A stretch of 64,000 nt of DNA, from positions 43,436 to 107,435 of the forward strand of contig JAECUM010094177.1 of NCBI GenBank assembly GCA_016617855.1, in the 5' to 3' direction. Every line of letters starts with the position of its first letter. Position 1 is the first letter of the stretch. Positions 48,478 to 61,139 of the stretch are shown in pieces. The translations under genes and the position numbers were made by a program. The notes below the pieces were generated by a model. That model saw only the letters and a list, made by a program, of their open reading frames with translations, was not told the DNA's origin and ran no database searches. This DNA comes from Megalonaias nervosa. Taxonomy: Eukaryota; Mollusca; Bivalvia; Unionida; Unionidae.

Positions 48478-51400
48478 TTTCACTTTCCCCATAAGTGCCT
48501 TGTGATCCCATGAGATGACATTTGTCACATGGTTGATCAGGGACAAGGTTGCATGAAAGTATCCAGTTGGGAGCAAACATTGTACCAGAAGAGAACATCA
48601 AATATAACACTGTAATTACGATTTCTGCACAAAAGTATTGCAGTTTTTGTTTTTTGGCATTTGGAAGCAGTAATCTCAGCAAATTGGGTTGCACCTTTGC
48701 TGAGGCAAAGTGTTGCAGGTATTTTCCAAAATTTGCGACCTTTCACTGGAACAATGGAAGGGGCAACCGCCCAAGGCAGATCCCAGAGGGGTCAGGCTTA
48801 ATGAGTGAATGCTCAAAAATTGTTGGAAATGCAAGGAAAGTGTCATAGATGATGCAAGTACGTTTCTGTTGTGGTTTTGATGGCAAAATGAGTATGTTTG
48901 CCATCAGCAACTGCCTCCATAGATGCAAGGTCAAGTGAGGCACATGTTGTCCACACAGGTGAGATTAAGTCTGCCATTATAACAACAAGACATGACGTCA
49001 CTGTCTGGCTCTACAGGTGCTGAAAGTCATGTGATTTCTGCCCAAAGCAACAACATGGCTACCCATGATAAAGAATTAGCCATGCAGTGTCAGTTCCAAG
49101 CACAAATTGCTGATGTTGTGTCCAAAATGTATGCACGCTTGGCTTGACAAAAATGGAAGAGATCATGGCCAGTGCCGCTAGTAAAACACAAATGCCTAGC
49201 ACATCAGCTGCAGGAACAGCACACCTTAGTCTCATAGACAAGGATTTGTCTCTACAGTATGCACGATGAAGGAAACATGGACTTGGATGTGGATGTCGCA
49301 GGGCTAATTATGTCAGATACAGATTCTGCCAAGGTCAATGATAATGATTTATTACGGAATTGAAAATTTTTCCTTTAACAATAAAGACCTACTTTCAATG
49401 TGAACTAACAACAAGGTTCAACCATTGCAGGAGAAGTGTCTCTGGCCAGAAAATTGTGACACTTTAATGGTGCCCAAAGTGAATATTCAGGTCTGGAATG
49501 TGATGTCAAACAGGACAGGACTGTTGATATTTCATTGTAAAAGGTGCAAATTCAGTTGGGGCAAATGCTGGTCCCCACCTTAAGGGCAATGGAACTGTTT
49601 AAAAACCATGGAAACAATCTGTGAGAATTACTGCTGGATTCAATCAGGGATTATTTCATGGACAATTTTAAAATGTCATCCATTCTCTTCAACAACTTCA
49701 GTTTTAAGCGCCGGGAGCTCATAAAATCAGAGCAAACCGACATGTATCAGCCCATCTGCGTTGCATTGAATCCCATTTCTTTGTTTTTTGGAGATAACCC
49801 AAATGGTCAGATAACTAAGATTAATGAATCTCTTAAGGCTGAAACTCAACTGCTTGGATAAAAGCAACAGAAAGCAATTATCACTGACAGCACAACCATC
49901 GCTGGAGACAAGGCTTAAAAAAAAATCAGAAACAAGGAATCCGGGTTCCCAAACACCGGAAGGATCAGTAAGATCTTCCCAGGCTATCAGTATGCAGCAT
50001 CATGTAAATACATATGATGTTCCTTGTATGAACGATACACCTGACAATTTTGTCACTGGGATAATTTCAGCATGGTTTGAAGGTTGGCAGAATATTACTT
50101 CAGATGCTTGCATTCTGAATACTGTGCAACATCATGAAAATTGAGTTAGAACAGTGACCTGTGTAAACAATCATTGTGTATCAAACCAAATTACTTTAAC
50201 TGAAGAGAGACAAATTAATGTTGAAATTCAAATTTTTCTTGCAAAAGGTATTTTTCATAAAATTATTTCAACACCTGGACAATATTTTGCAAATGATTTC
50301 ATTCCACCTTAAAAAGATGGGACTGTGAGACTTATTTTGAAGTTAAAACAATTTCATAAATGTGTTGATGATGGATATCAAAATGGAAACTTTAAAAACA
50401 GCAGTTAATGCCATTAACAAAAAAAAAGTGCATTGGTTGACTTAAAGGGTGCCTACTACTTTGTTCTTGTGGCCCAGAAACATAGGAAGTATTTCCGATT
50501 TTATGTGGTTTGGGGATATGTATGAATTTACCAGCTTGCTGAATGGTTTGGCATCACCATGCATTTTCACCAGGCTATTGCAGCCAGATTTGCATCATAA
50601 AGATGAAAAAGTTTCACAAATGTGGCATGCATTGATGACAGTTGTTTCTTCACATGACCAGTGTAGGGAAATGTTAAGGAAATACATACACTTGATGGAC
50701 TGGGATTCATTATTCTCCCAGAAAAATCTGTTTGAACCCACCCAAAAGCAAAATTCGTGGGATCACTATTCACCCAGAATAATCTGTGTTTGAACCTACC
50801 CAGAAATAAATTTTGTGGGATTCTTGTGGGACTCTGTCACAATGACTGTCATATTAACTCGATATAAAGCGGACAGACTCGATGCTCTGTGTTGTGATTT
50901 TCTGCGGAAAAGGAACATCACTATTCGTGAATTGGCTCTACTTGTGGGATAGCTTCATGCCAGTGAACCAGGTGTGGAGTGTGCATCTTTAGATTCTAAA
51001 AAATCTAGAACACAAGAAAAATAAACACTTAATGTGTCTTTAAGGTGATTTCCAATCTTATTTGTCATTTTTGGCTGAGAGCAGACAGTGTATATCTTGG
51101 TGGATATCTAATGTGCACTCCAGTTTTTAAGATAGCCTCACATGGTGAACCACGGGACAATGTCTTTCACCAGTGACAGCTCGCTTGTTGGTTGGAGGGG
51201 AATAAACCATACAACCAAAGCTCAAACAGGTGGCCATTGGGATCAAGATGAAAACTTAATCATATTAACCTCTTGGAACTGAAAGCCTGTTGTTTGATAT
51301 AACAATCTCTTTGGAGGTGAAGAACGCTCATGTGCGCATCTACATGGATAACTCTGTAGCAGTTTTCATATGTGAACAAAATGTGGGGGCCACATTTCTA

Positions 51401-52944
51401 ATCTGCATGAATTATTGCACAATATCTGACTGCTTTGTGCAATTAGGAATATCTCAGATTGTCCATAGACCTGACCCAAAAGCTATAGCAGTTGATGCTT
51501 TTTTCTTTAAAATGGATTTACAGCTGTCAATATTGCTTTCCACCTTTCAGTCAGTGCAAAGCAGTGCTGCAAAAATTGGCCCAAGATGAAGCAGATCTTG
51601 TATTTGGTGACACCGCTATGGAAAACGCAACCCTGGTTTCCAAGCCTCCTCCATGCAGTGGTCGGTCCCTGCTTTCTGTTGACATGCCAACCTCAGATTC
51701 TACAAATGGCACACAATCCACAATGACTACACACCCTCCACAAACTGAAGATGGGTGTTTTCACTTTTCAGGACGGCAAATCAAAATCAAGGATTATTAG
51801 ACAGGGCTGCCTTCCTCATCATCAATTTATGGAAAACATGAACTAAAAAACAGTATTGGGGTCATCTCCAAAAGTAAATGTTAATTTAGAATAAAAGACA
51901 GATTAAGCCACTTGACACACCTGTGATTTTTGTTATAGAGTTTTTAAATGAATTTAGTAGATAGAGGTTTTAGGTTCTAGTTCTGTTAATACAGCTGGAA
52001 CTGCAATTTCGTCATTAGATAGTCTTACTTTTCAATCTACTCTTAAGCAATAACGTATTTAACAAAGAGATTTATGAGATGTGTTTTCATTGCACAGCCT
52101 TGAATTAGTAGATACAGGTTTAGGTTATAGTTCTGTAAATACAGCTGGAACTGCAATTTCATCATTAAGATATTTATAAGAGGTGGGATGTGCAGCTGGT
52201 GTTCAACTAATTTCTCTCTTTACAAGGCAATGACCAATTGTCACTGCACTCACCTGGAACCTACTATGAAGTTAGCCATGCTGTTTGCTTTGTTAACAGG
52301 ACAGAGGTGTCAGACACTTCACCTTATGCAGACAAATAGAATTGAAATTGTTGTTGACAGTGTACAAATAAACATTTCTTCATAGCAGAAACAATCTAAA
52401 CCAGGGAACCATGTGGAACCCTTTGTTTTTTATTCTTATCCATATGTTGTGGCTTGTTACAGTATTATTTGCAACAGACCAAATTTGTGAAATTCTGAAA
52501 CAGTTATTCATCAGCACACAATCTTCTAATAAAAACATTGCAAAAGACACAATTTCAAACTGGATGCAGACTGTTATGAGGGACTGGTATTGATACATCA
52601 GTTTTCAGGCTCACAGTGCAAGAGCTCATCTATTTCTGTGGCCTGTGCTAAAGGCATACAATTGGGCACAATCTTGAAGGCAGCTGCTTGGGCTAGTGCC
52701 TGTATTTTCAGGAACATCTATGACAAGCCTGTTACAGATACGACTGAATTCAGTGCAAAGGTATTGTCAGCATCCAGAATTTCATAATGGTCATCTAAAG
52801 TACATTGTAATTTTGGTATATCTGGTTTACTACCAACAAGTAAAGTTTTCTTCTTTTCCTACTTGTTGTTAATCTATTCCATAAATGGAAGCCTCTCTCT
52901 GAAATCTCATGGGATCACAAGGTACTTATGGGGGAAGTGAAATT
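48478..52944 (+). mobile_element. DIRS-type (tyrosine recombinase) retrotransposon, nearly full length, decayed
   Basis: The left terminus tcactttccccataagtgcc (48478) is matched in inverted orientation by tacttatgggggaagtgaaa near 52925-52944, as DIRS elements have inverted termini. In order: a gag-like region (about 49060-50150, including FNNFSFKRRELI); a reverse transcriptase segment (about 50440-50800, AYYFVLV and YEFTSLLNGLASPCIFTRLL); RNase H (about 51260-51590, YMDNSVAVFI); and a tyrosine recombinase (52200-52790) with GQRCQTL around the first catalytic Arg and ILKAAAWASACIFRNIYDK near the active-site end. Reading frames are broken by stops and shifts throughout. No aspartic protease or integrase was seen, as expected for DIRS. 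Confidence 0.88.
52188..52787 (+). pseudogene. DIRS tyrosine recombinase pseudogene
   Basis: The first part (52188-52385) carries LAMLFALLTGQRCQTLHLMQ with the Arg box. The second part (52590-52787) carries SVACAKGIQLGTILKAAAWA, then FRNIYDKPV, matching the C-terminal His/Arg/Tyr region of DIRS recombinases. Two frames separated by stops are required to read through, and the His-x-x-Arg box is altered (HQFSGSQCKSS where a His-Ser-x-Arg type motif is expected). The enzyme would integrate circular retroelement DNA by strand exchange; this copy cannot make a full protein. Confidence 0.82.
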
Positions 52945-53191
52945 GATAAATTAAACTAGACTTACCAAGTCGAAGTTTGATTGTAATTTCATGAACCCCA
53001 TAAGTGCCTTAGTGATCACATGCCCACCCTTTATATTCCCGCCCAATAAAATACTGAGGCTTCCATTTCTTTTTGCTCTCAAGACTGATCAACCACGTGA
53101 CCAATGTCATCTGTGATCACTAAGGCATTTATGGGGTTCATGAAATTACAATCAAACTCTGACTTGGTAAGTCTAGTTTAATTTATCAATT
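52941..53191. repeat. 250-bp snap-back inverted repeat, probable second DIRS terminus pair
   Basis: Left arm 52941-53019 and right arm 53112-53191 are about 79 bp each with only about three differences, separated by a 92-bp spacer. The right arm plus spacer, read on the - strand (ccccataaatgccttagtga ... ggtcacgtggttgatcag), matches the left terminus of the neighbouring DIRS element at 48485-48545. This suggests joined left and right termini of an internally deleted DIRS copy of a related, younger subfamily. Confidence 0.85.
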
Positions 53192-53741
53192 ATACCAACT
53201 GTTTTTAAGCTCTATGCCTGTTTCCTAACAATGAACGACCAGCAGCTAAAACTCCAAGTCATTAATACATCAACTTCTTCAGCACAGCAGTTTATCTTGT
53301 AAAAATTTGCATACTGGGCAAATATTTTTCAACAGAATTGCATTGGTTGGTATTTGACAAAGTGTTTGCCAAATTTGGGAAAGAAACTGCAAATTGAAAA
53401 CTATGGATTTGCATATATTACATATACACGAAGAGCTGCCTAGGTGTCCAGTGCAAGTTTTCCTCACATTAGCATAAGTAATGAAGTTAAGCACTACAAT
53501 AATATATAAGTCTGTGCAATGTCAGTAATGTAGATTTTGGTCCCAACAGTACCAAAATGTCTAGCGACCCCACTCCTTTCCTCCTATTGTTAACTAAAAT
53601 TTTAGTTTTCCTCACTATCTTGAACCCTTGTATTTGCTGTGGTCAATATTTATGGACCCTGTCACTTTCAAGTTATCACGCAAGAGCTACATTTGATATC
53701 GAATGAAAAACTTCAGTACTTGTGTCTTTATCATGCCTCAC

Positions 53742-53842
53742 CTCGTCAGCTTGGCTACCAGGCTTCAATTTGTCTCCTGGTTTTTTACCCCCTGGCTTTC
53801 CTGGCCCCTTGCCACCTTTTCCTGGTTCATTCACCATGGAGG
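53742..53842 (-). CDS. Internal exon of the unrecognised - strand gene, Gly/Lys/Pro-rich linker
   Basis: The 101-nt exon is bounded by a good acceptor (tgttacttttcag) and the donor gtgagg. Only one frame is open: two bases completing a codon, then SMVNEPGKGGKGPGKPGGKK, then PGDKLKPGSQADE, ending in phase 0 as the exon at 41107 requires. The GKGP/GKPGGKKPG repeats indicate a flexible, basic, disordered linker. 3' splice pyrimidine content is moderate. Family not recognised. Confidence 0.72.
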
Positions 53843-54072
53843 CTGAAAAGTAACATTTGATTTTGTATGGAAGAGAGTCAATAAGATTTATGACAGATTA
53901 ATCATATTGAAACAAAACCTCCAGGAAATTAAACACTTTGCACAATCTGCTAACTGACCTAAATTCTACTGAGGTCATTACCAATATCTTACAATTCTCA
54001 ATCACATTAATTTGAAAATTTAAGCCCATCAGTTCTTATGTTATGATGTAGATACATGTAAGAATTCCAGTA

Positions 54073-54295
54073 CTGTATATACTCACTAATAAGGTGAGTT
54101 CAACTGCAAACCACATTGACTCTGATTTGCCACTTCATAACACACTGTTAGATCACAGTTTCTTATTTGTTTTACTGATTAACATTAACTGCAGTGACCC
54201 TAATTAGTAAATCTACCAGTGTATTATGCCCTGGCAGACCTGGGTTTATGCAGTTTGCAGATGGATCCAACTTGTTTACAAATGTGTATGGTAAG
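54073..54295. mobile_element. Dispersed MITE copy 5, both ends visible
   Basis: The left end runs gtatatactcactaataag then gtgagttcaactgcaaacc. The right end, inverted, has tgcagtttgcagatggatcc and aacttgtttacaaatgtgta. Internal blocks shared with the other copies are gatttgcca, tgtattatgccctggcagac and cctgggtttatg. Confidence 0.78.
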
Positions 54296-55109
54296 TACAT
54301 GAACTGTTAAATTGAAGTTGTATAAATTACATCAACTACTATAATAATTTAATTAGACTAAGTGGGAATTTAAATATAATAAAAATTATCATAATAATAT
54401 ATAAGTACACACTGAATTTCTCTCCTGAGTGAATAAAACTGAAATAAAGATGACTATCATAGCAATACATTTTTCTCTCCATTTACTACATATATGTTCT
54501 TGTTTTCACTAAATAGTTCCATCTCTTAAAAATGGTAATGTACTTTTCAAAATCATTTAATGTTGTTCCAATGACACGAGTAACCAACCCCAGTGTATCC
54601 TCATTGCACAGAAGTATTGCAAAGGCTTGTGAAATCCAGTGACTAATGTTAATTTAATCAAAGATTGTTTCAATTTTTTTATTATGACACATTAGTATAA
54701 AAAATTTTGACTTAAGTTTCATGTTTAACAGCTGCTGACTGACACATTAACTTTTAAAGTGAAGTCCTCTGGTAATCAAAGTACTAGTACTAGGAATACT
54801 AATGGTGTGGAGGATTTGGGAAATACATTATATTACACAGGATCAAAGAGATGAACATAAAATGTCAAATATTGATAGCCATGTTAATTTTTATGATTGT
54901 ATACAAATATAAATAGTTCTCTAAATACCTGAAATCTGAATTTTAAATGTTTAAGTCTTTTCTTTTCTTTATCTCTTAACAGATAATAGATTTTTAAAAA
55001 AATAATATTTTCAAAGAAAAATTCTGAAAATAACCTTTATGAGCATTTTGTTCTGAAATGATTGTACACAGAATCTGTCAATATCAAGGGCGGTAACCAC
55101 TGAATATAA

Positions 55110-55520
55110 TCCAAATGGAATATGCTTGGGCATTTCCATAAACAATAGAAAAGCACCTAAAAAATTCCACAATAGCCATCAATGCCTGTACATGCACCAT
55201 GTTCACCAAGTGATGTCATGTGTATGTCTCAACATCATTGCATTCAGTAAAGCAACTTATCAAACACTCCCATGGTTCTTTTTTTCAAATAGGAATTTAG
55301 TGGGAAAAGGTTCTTTTATTAAATTTGTACAAATAATTTCACTAAGATATCATAATGCTTTTGACATGGTTCCATTATGCTTAGATACTTTAGCATGTCA
55401 GTTTTCTGCAAATTTCCATCCAATTCCCCCTTTGTTTCAGCTGTTTTATTCCATCAGAGAATTTCTGAGGTGGATTTTGGCAGAAAACCATGAGGTGTTC
55501 CAAATGAGTATAATCATTTC
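55110..55520. repeat. Dispersed diverged repeat, copy 2
   Basis: Colinear with 43550-43900. The 135-codon open frame here (55126-55533) has no counterpart in the other copy and shows no recognisable motif, so I treat it as non-coding. Confidence 0.6.
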
Positions 55521-56075
55521 CTCTGAGAATTAAAATTGGAGGCACATTCTGTGGCTTTCAAATAGCAAGATGCTTTTCAAGGACAGTAGCCAAACAAAGC
55601 TAAATATAGAAAAGTGCATATTGTTAGCAGTACAAACTATTCTTAGTAACTAGAAGTAGAAAACATGCTATAGGCTCAAAAGGGATTAACCCCTCATTTT
55701 TGAAAGTTTTGTTATAAGCACTCTTCAAATATATAAAGGATAGAAAAATGTTTCTGCATATTTGCAAGCTCCTCTCTATCTCATAATGAACACCATGCAA
55801 TTTGCGGGAAACATCTTTATTAATATCAAACAAGAATCAACAAAATTTTGGACAGCAACAATTTGCATTCTGACAAAAACTGTTTCCAAGAAAACAATTA
55901 TAGCATTGTTCATACTAAAACAAAATGGTCTGAATAAACAAACAAATATGAAAATTTACATTTCCCTCTGTGATAAAGATTTCAAAAACTTCTCTTATAC
56001 ACAGAAATAGCAAATCTTGGTTCAGGTATAAAAGTTTTGATATTGCTAAACTGCAACAAAGAATTTCTCAGTACA

Positions 56076-56190
56076 GTGGTCCCTCATTATACAACTGCCC
56101 TTTTGACAATATGGGTATCATCATGTATCCCATTAAAATGGCCAAATTCTCTTCAATTACTTTTGTTAAATTCTGTTGGTAGTCAATTAT
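56076..56190. mobile_element. Solitary Tigger-like terminus
   Basis: TA followed by CAGTGGTCCCTCATTATACA resembles the termini of the element at 42188 (CAGTGGTCCCCCTC). A few ensuing bases (aactgccc..gacaat) fit a related element. No inverted partner was found nearby, so this is a truncated remnant. Confidence 0.55.
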
Positions 56191-56519
56191 AATGTTCAAT
56201 ATACATTAATTAATACCATATTGTTTGTTTTTAGTACTTATTATGACCATGCTTTGTGGAAAGACACCTCAACAAAAGACTGCCCTATCAACTTAAGGTT
56301 TCTTTATTACCCTAAGTGCACACTATTCACAGTGTGGTCAAGAAACATACTCTAGAACAAAAAGTTATTCTGAAAAACCCATATGACCCTGACCTTTGAC
56401 CTTTTGACCCTGAAATCGATATGTTTCTTAATTGCCCTAAAATGCAAGCTATCCCAAAATGAGGTTACTACATGCTGGAAAACTCAAACTTCTGTGTGAA
56501 AATGAAAATGAGAACAAAC

Positions 56520-56554
56520 GGATGGATGGATGGATGGATGGATGGATGGATGGA
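56520..56554. repeat. (GATG)n microsatellite
   Basis: About 8.5 uninterrupted copies of the tetranucleotide. Confidence 0.97.
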
Positions 56555-57048
56555 CAGATAGACATCACAATATAATATGCTCTGCCTTATGGAGGTATAT
56601 ACAGAAATAAGAAAATTACAATCAGGATAACAGACACAGAATGTAGCCTGAAGCTCTAACATGAATACCTCTCTACACTTATCAAAAGCAAAAACTCCTA
56701 CATGACATAAATCTACATTTATACACTGGCCATTTAACTGCTTATGATCAAAATTTTGACAATTCAGCAGGTACAAAATGCCATCAAAAGATTGGGTATG
56801 TTTATCCTTAGTCTTTGACTAAGACCTTTAACCTGTTGACATTATAAATGGTACACTGCTGTATAACATTTTATTGATCTGCTGAATGTTACAAAACTTT
56901 TAACCCAACTGGAGCTAGGTTTATCAGTTTCTGAAAATGTAATTACCAGCCAATATAAAGATCGATTTGAATCAAAGATGGTAAAGTAGTAGCTAATTAA
57001 ATGTAATCATTTATTATCAGAAGTGTTCTCTGGGACCCACTTTTTCAC

Positions 57049-57765
57049 CTGCATCTGTGCTATGATATATCCTCCATGCACCTGACTAAATCTGTGCTAT
57101 GCTATATCCCCATGCACCTGACTAAATCTGTGCTATAACGTATCCCCTTGCACCTGACCAAATCTGTGCTATAATGTATCCCTCCTGCACCTGACTAAAT
57201 CTGTGCTATAATGTATCCCTCCGGCACATGACTAAATCTGTGCTATAATGTATCCCTCCTGCACCTGACTAAATCTGTGCTATAATGTATCCCTCCTGCA
57301 CCTGACTAAATCTGTGCTATAATGTATCCCCCTGCACCTGACTAAATCTGTGCTATGATGTATCCCCCTGCACCTGACTAAATCTGTGCTATAATGTATC
57401 CCTCCTGCACCTGACTAAATCTGTGCTATAATGTATCCCCCTGCACCTGACTAAATCTGCACTATAATGTATCTCTCCTGCACCTGATTAAATCTGTGAT
57501 ATAATGTATCTCTCCTGCACCTGACTAAATCTGTGTTATAATGTATCCCTCCTGCACCTGATTAAATCTGTGCAATAATGTATCCCCCTGCATGTGACTA
57601 AACCTGTGCTATGATGTATCCCCCTGCACCTGACTAAATCTGTGCTATAATGTATCCCCTGCACCTGACTAAATCTGTACTATAATGTATCCCTCCTGCA
57701 CCTGACTAAATCTGTGCTATGATGTATCCCCCTGCACCTGACTAAATCTGTGCTATAATGCCTCA
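57049..57765. repeat. Minisatellite, 36-37-bp unit, about 19 copies
   Basis: Unit ctgactaaatctgtgctata, atgtatccctcctgcac (37 bp), with 34-36-bp variants in which tccctcctg becomes tccccctg or shorter. Copies are highly similar, indicating recent homogenisation. It lies within an intron of the - strand gene. Confidence 0.95.
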
Positions 57766-57769
57766 ACAC

Positions 57770-58917
57770 ACACTTAAATATGATTGACAAGGACACCATC
57801 ACTGTTGCCACCAGATGTCATTCCACCCACAGGTAAGACAATAAAAATTGTCTTAATCACATGTTCTCTTTACAGTCCGTGTATGGGATGTCAGGCATTA
57901 TTCCATATATATATATATACAGCACCTGTAACTTTGCGTACCATATTTTGTATTCTTATCAGGTGCCATTCCCGAGTTAGAGGATTAGAATATTTTCATT
58001 TTGAAATTTACAATACATGAAATACACAACAAATTCATGTTCATTTTATGTTATATTTAAAAGAACTGATATATGAAAATGAAAGTGATTTGTTTGATAC
58101 TTTATTTGCAATTGTGTGTATTAGGATGAAATCAGCTTCTTTGTCATAACTATCACTACACTGACTGGAAATCTCGGAACATGTTTTCTCTCAAGGTACT
58201 TCACATGAAAGTTACACACTGGAATGATTCATAGTAATCACCTGTGACACTTCAAGGAAGCAGAAATGGATCTTAATTATCCTTTAAAAAAAACTTTGAT
58301 AACCCTTCATCTGAGTCAGTCAACGTGTGGAATAGGTACTGTCATGATAGTGTGATGACAGGAAACTTGGACAGTTTTTTTTTTCTCAGTACAATGAACA
58401 TGAAGTGTAGGTTTATGGATAAATAAAAACCAAAAAGAATTTTCATGCTATTAAGATTTATGTAATGCATGTATATGTAGTCATAATCATATTTACCACT
58501 AAAAAATATTTAATAATCGCAGAAAGCTGAAACCTCTAAAGTTCACAACTCTCAAAATTGAAACTATCAAATTTACTTTTTACCAATGCCCTCAGATTTA
58601 AATCATGGGCAGCTCAATCGGATTAAAACAGAGTAATATGAGGAAAGTGTAATTATCTTGGTCTCAATCAATAACAAAATCTTTATAATGGTATACAAAT
58701 TAGCTATCAGCAGATAATAGAGATGAATATCTAAGCCATGAATATTGTGCAATGATGCTTCCCAAGCCCTTCCGTGAAGCTGCCTACTGTGCAGACGGCC
58801 AAATAATGCAGTCCCAATGAGGTCATTGTTATATTAAAAGTCACACAGGTCATGAAGGCATTCAACACCAACTATTTCAGTGATGGGTGTCATTTTTTAG
58901 AATTTGCTTCTACATAC
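57770..58917. other. Intron without firm features
   Basis: A + strand donor-like acag/gtaaga at 57831 and a strong + strand acceptor, tgttctctttacag, at 57880 were noted, but the intervening and flanking frames are not convincing as exons. Confidence 0.4.
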
Positions 58918-58950
58918 CTTTAAGTGGCAAGTATTCACTTCGTTTGGATT
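58918..58950 (-). CDS. Candidate 33-nt microexon of the - strand gene
   Basis: Ends at a strong donor, gtatgt. It reads (G)AA then SKRSEYLPLK and leaves one base. Its phase (1 in, 1 out) fits seamlessly between the exons at 62953 and 53842. The acceptor context (gaatgtggatgtataag) has a poor pyrimidine tract, and so short a segment could fit by chance. Confidence 0.25.
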
Positions 58951-59437
58951 CTTATACATCCACATTCATTTGGAAGGTCATTATCTAGACCCCCTGAGAA
59001 GTGCATGCAGCAAAATCAATGTTAAAGCACATAGACATTTTTGGAAGAAATGAACCTAAAGGTGTGATCCAGTAAAATCCAGATTGAATGTTGCACACTG
59101 TGATGTCACAATGAAAGCTACGCATATTCATAAACAAATCTGTACTACTCCATATTGTAATGATTCCACTCAACATGCTCTTTCCTTCACCCAAGTTCAG
59201 TATATGGCCAACATTGTAAATGACCATAGAGATCAATAATTTTCACCTGGAAGTTTTTTGATGACAGTTAAGGTGCAGAGCATTTAAATAATCAGGATTG
59301 AATAGGCTTTGGTTAAAGAAAATTAGTGTTAAATTTTAAAAGAACAATTTATATTTAATTTAAAATGAGTAAAATACACATACATGACCCATGTGACTTT
59401 TACTATAATATAGTCTGATGGAACTGGAACAAGACTG

Positions 59438-59539
59438 CTTAAGACATGTTGGTACTTAAGACATGTTGGTACTTAAGACATGTTGGTACTTAAGACATGT
59501 TAGTACTTAAGACATGTTGGTACTTAAGACATGTCGGCA
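59438..59539. repeat. Six tandem copies of a 17-bp unit
   Basis: The unit cttaagacatgttggta is repeated head to tail with one or two substitutions in the fourth and sixth copies. Confidence 0.96.
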
Positions 59540-59544
59540 TAGGA

Positions 59545-60830
59545 AAATAGTAGTGAAAGTTATCATACTGAGTACTGTCTACAGTTTTGGTTTTTTTCTT
59601 CTACAGAAAACATGATATGCTAGCCTGACTATTAAGTACCATAAGAAATGTTGGATGCCATTAAGTCATCAAAAAAAGTTCCGTTTTTCAACATAAAATA
59701 AAATACAAGAGAATGATCACAATGTTTTGTACTTGCATTCTTAAAGTCCGTGTCAGTATACTAATTTCACAAAATCAACTATCTGTTACAGCACTCTCTG
59801 GTTTAGAACAGTTTCATTCTTAAGACCATGTCAGTGTAAATATTTCACACCACCAACTTTTTCTCCCAGAAACGTCAGATTGAAAATAGTTTCACTGTAC
59901 AAGATTCTGCATAGAGAATTAAGACATTTTGCTATTCACTAAATAAGGCAAGGTTTCATCATCAAAATGACTAACTCTATGCATTAAAATAAAACAATCT
60001 AGGGGACCTACAAAAGAAATCTTGTACTTATTGAGCTGCAAATTAGAAATTATGACAGAACATTTTCATGCAAGTAATTAAACATGACCCAAAATCATGT
60101 ATGAAAAACTGCAACTGTAAATATAAACCAGTTTATATGCCATGCTCTAAAAGCAAGAACACATTGGATAAAAAACAGAAATGAAAAAGGTGACAGACTG
60201 AATTTTACACATTACCAGTAAGACCCATGGTTGCTGTGGTAACTGTTTTCAAAGAGACTGTTAAGTGCAAAGAAATAAGAGAATGTAATTGAAATGCGTT
60301 TGTGGAGTTGGAGGAAATATATTTATTGAAGAATGAAAAAAGTGGAGAGAACTCTGATTAGTAGTATATATAAAATGCAATATGGAGGTTCCAAAGATAT
60401 ATTAACAATCTGGCAAAGCATCCTAACAAATATTTGAAGTAGAAGTTTCATTTATGTGTGAAATCCTAAACAGGCATATTCAATAAATCTTTGTTTCTTT
60501 ATTATCAAATAAATCATGTACTCACGAACAGTGACAAAACTAATGGAAACTGACCAAAGTCTTCCTGATTTAAACCTTCATACCAAATTTGGTTTCGACT
60601 AATGAAGTCCTTCAAAAGTTATTCTGCAGAAATTGGTGGGCAAAGTTCTAAATCAAATAGGGGACATAATTCCATAACATTTGGCTGGAAAATGATAAAA
60701 CAAACCTAATGCTTCCAGCTGAAAAGCACTGTACCAAATTTGGCTGAACCCATGAAGTCCTACAATAGTTACTGAGCAGAAATGAAATCTCTGATGGACA
60801 TAACATAATGTAATGTGTTGAGATGGTAAA
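59545..60830. other. Intron, nothing recognised
   Basis: AT-rich single-copy-looking sequence. Phrases such as accaaatttgg(t/c)t...gaagtccttcaaaagttatt at about 60588 recur loosely at about 60735 and 61540, hinting at an old dispersed repeat. Confidence 0.4.
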
Positions 60831-60837
60831 GGACACT

Positions 60838-61130
60838 ATGGATGGACATGGCTAACATTAAAAGTATTGTCCATTGCTGGTACAATATGTTTAGACAGGA
60901 TGGAATGGGACAGATGGACATAGTAAACATTAAATGCCCTGTCCATAGACATGGCAGGGGTGATATGTTGAGACAGGATGGAATGGGACAGACAGACATA
61001 GATAACTTTAAATGCCCTGTCCATAGACATGGCATGGGTGGTATGTCGAGATGGATGGGATTGGATAGACTGATACATGTGACATTTAATGCCCCACCCA
61101 AAGACATGGCTGGGGTAACTATGAAAGTTG
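60838..61130. repeat. Minisatellite, 78-bp unit, about 3.7 copies
   Basis: Unit gacatagtaaacattaaatg, ccctgtccatagacatggca, then ggggtgatatgttgagacag and gatggaatgggacagaca. Because 78 is a multiple of three, three overlapping frames of 113-130 codons stay open on both strands; these are not genes. Confidence 0.92.
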
Positions 61131-61139
61131 AGTGGTTCA

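Noticed and set aside
55126..55533. 135-codon + strand frame
   Set aside because: Lies in a diverged repeat whose other copy (43550-43900) is not open; no motif recognised.
57784..58020. + strand exon ending at gtaaga (57831) or starting after tgttctctttacag (57880)
   Set aside because: The flanking frames close quickly, no partner exon exists on this strand, and the locus lies inside an intron of the opposite-strand gene.
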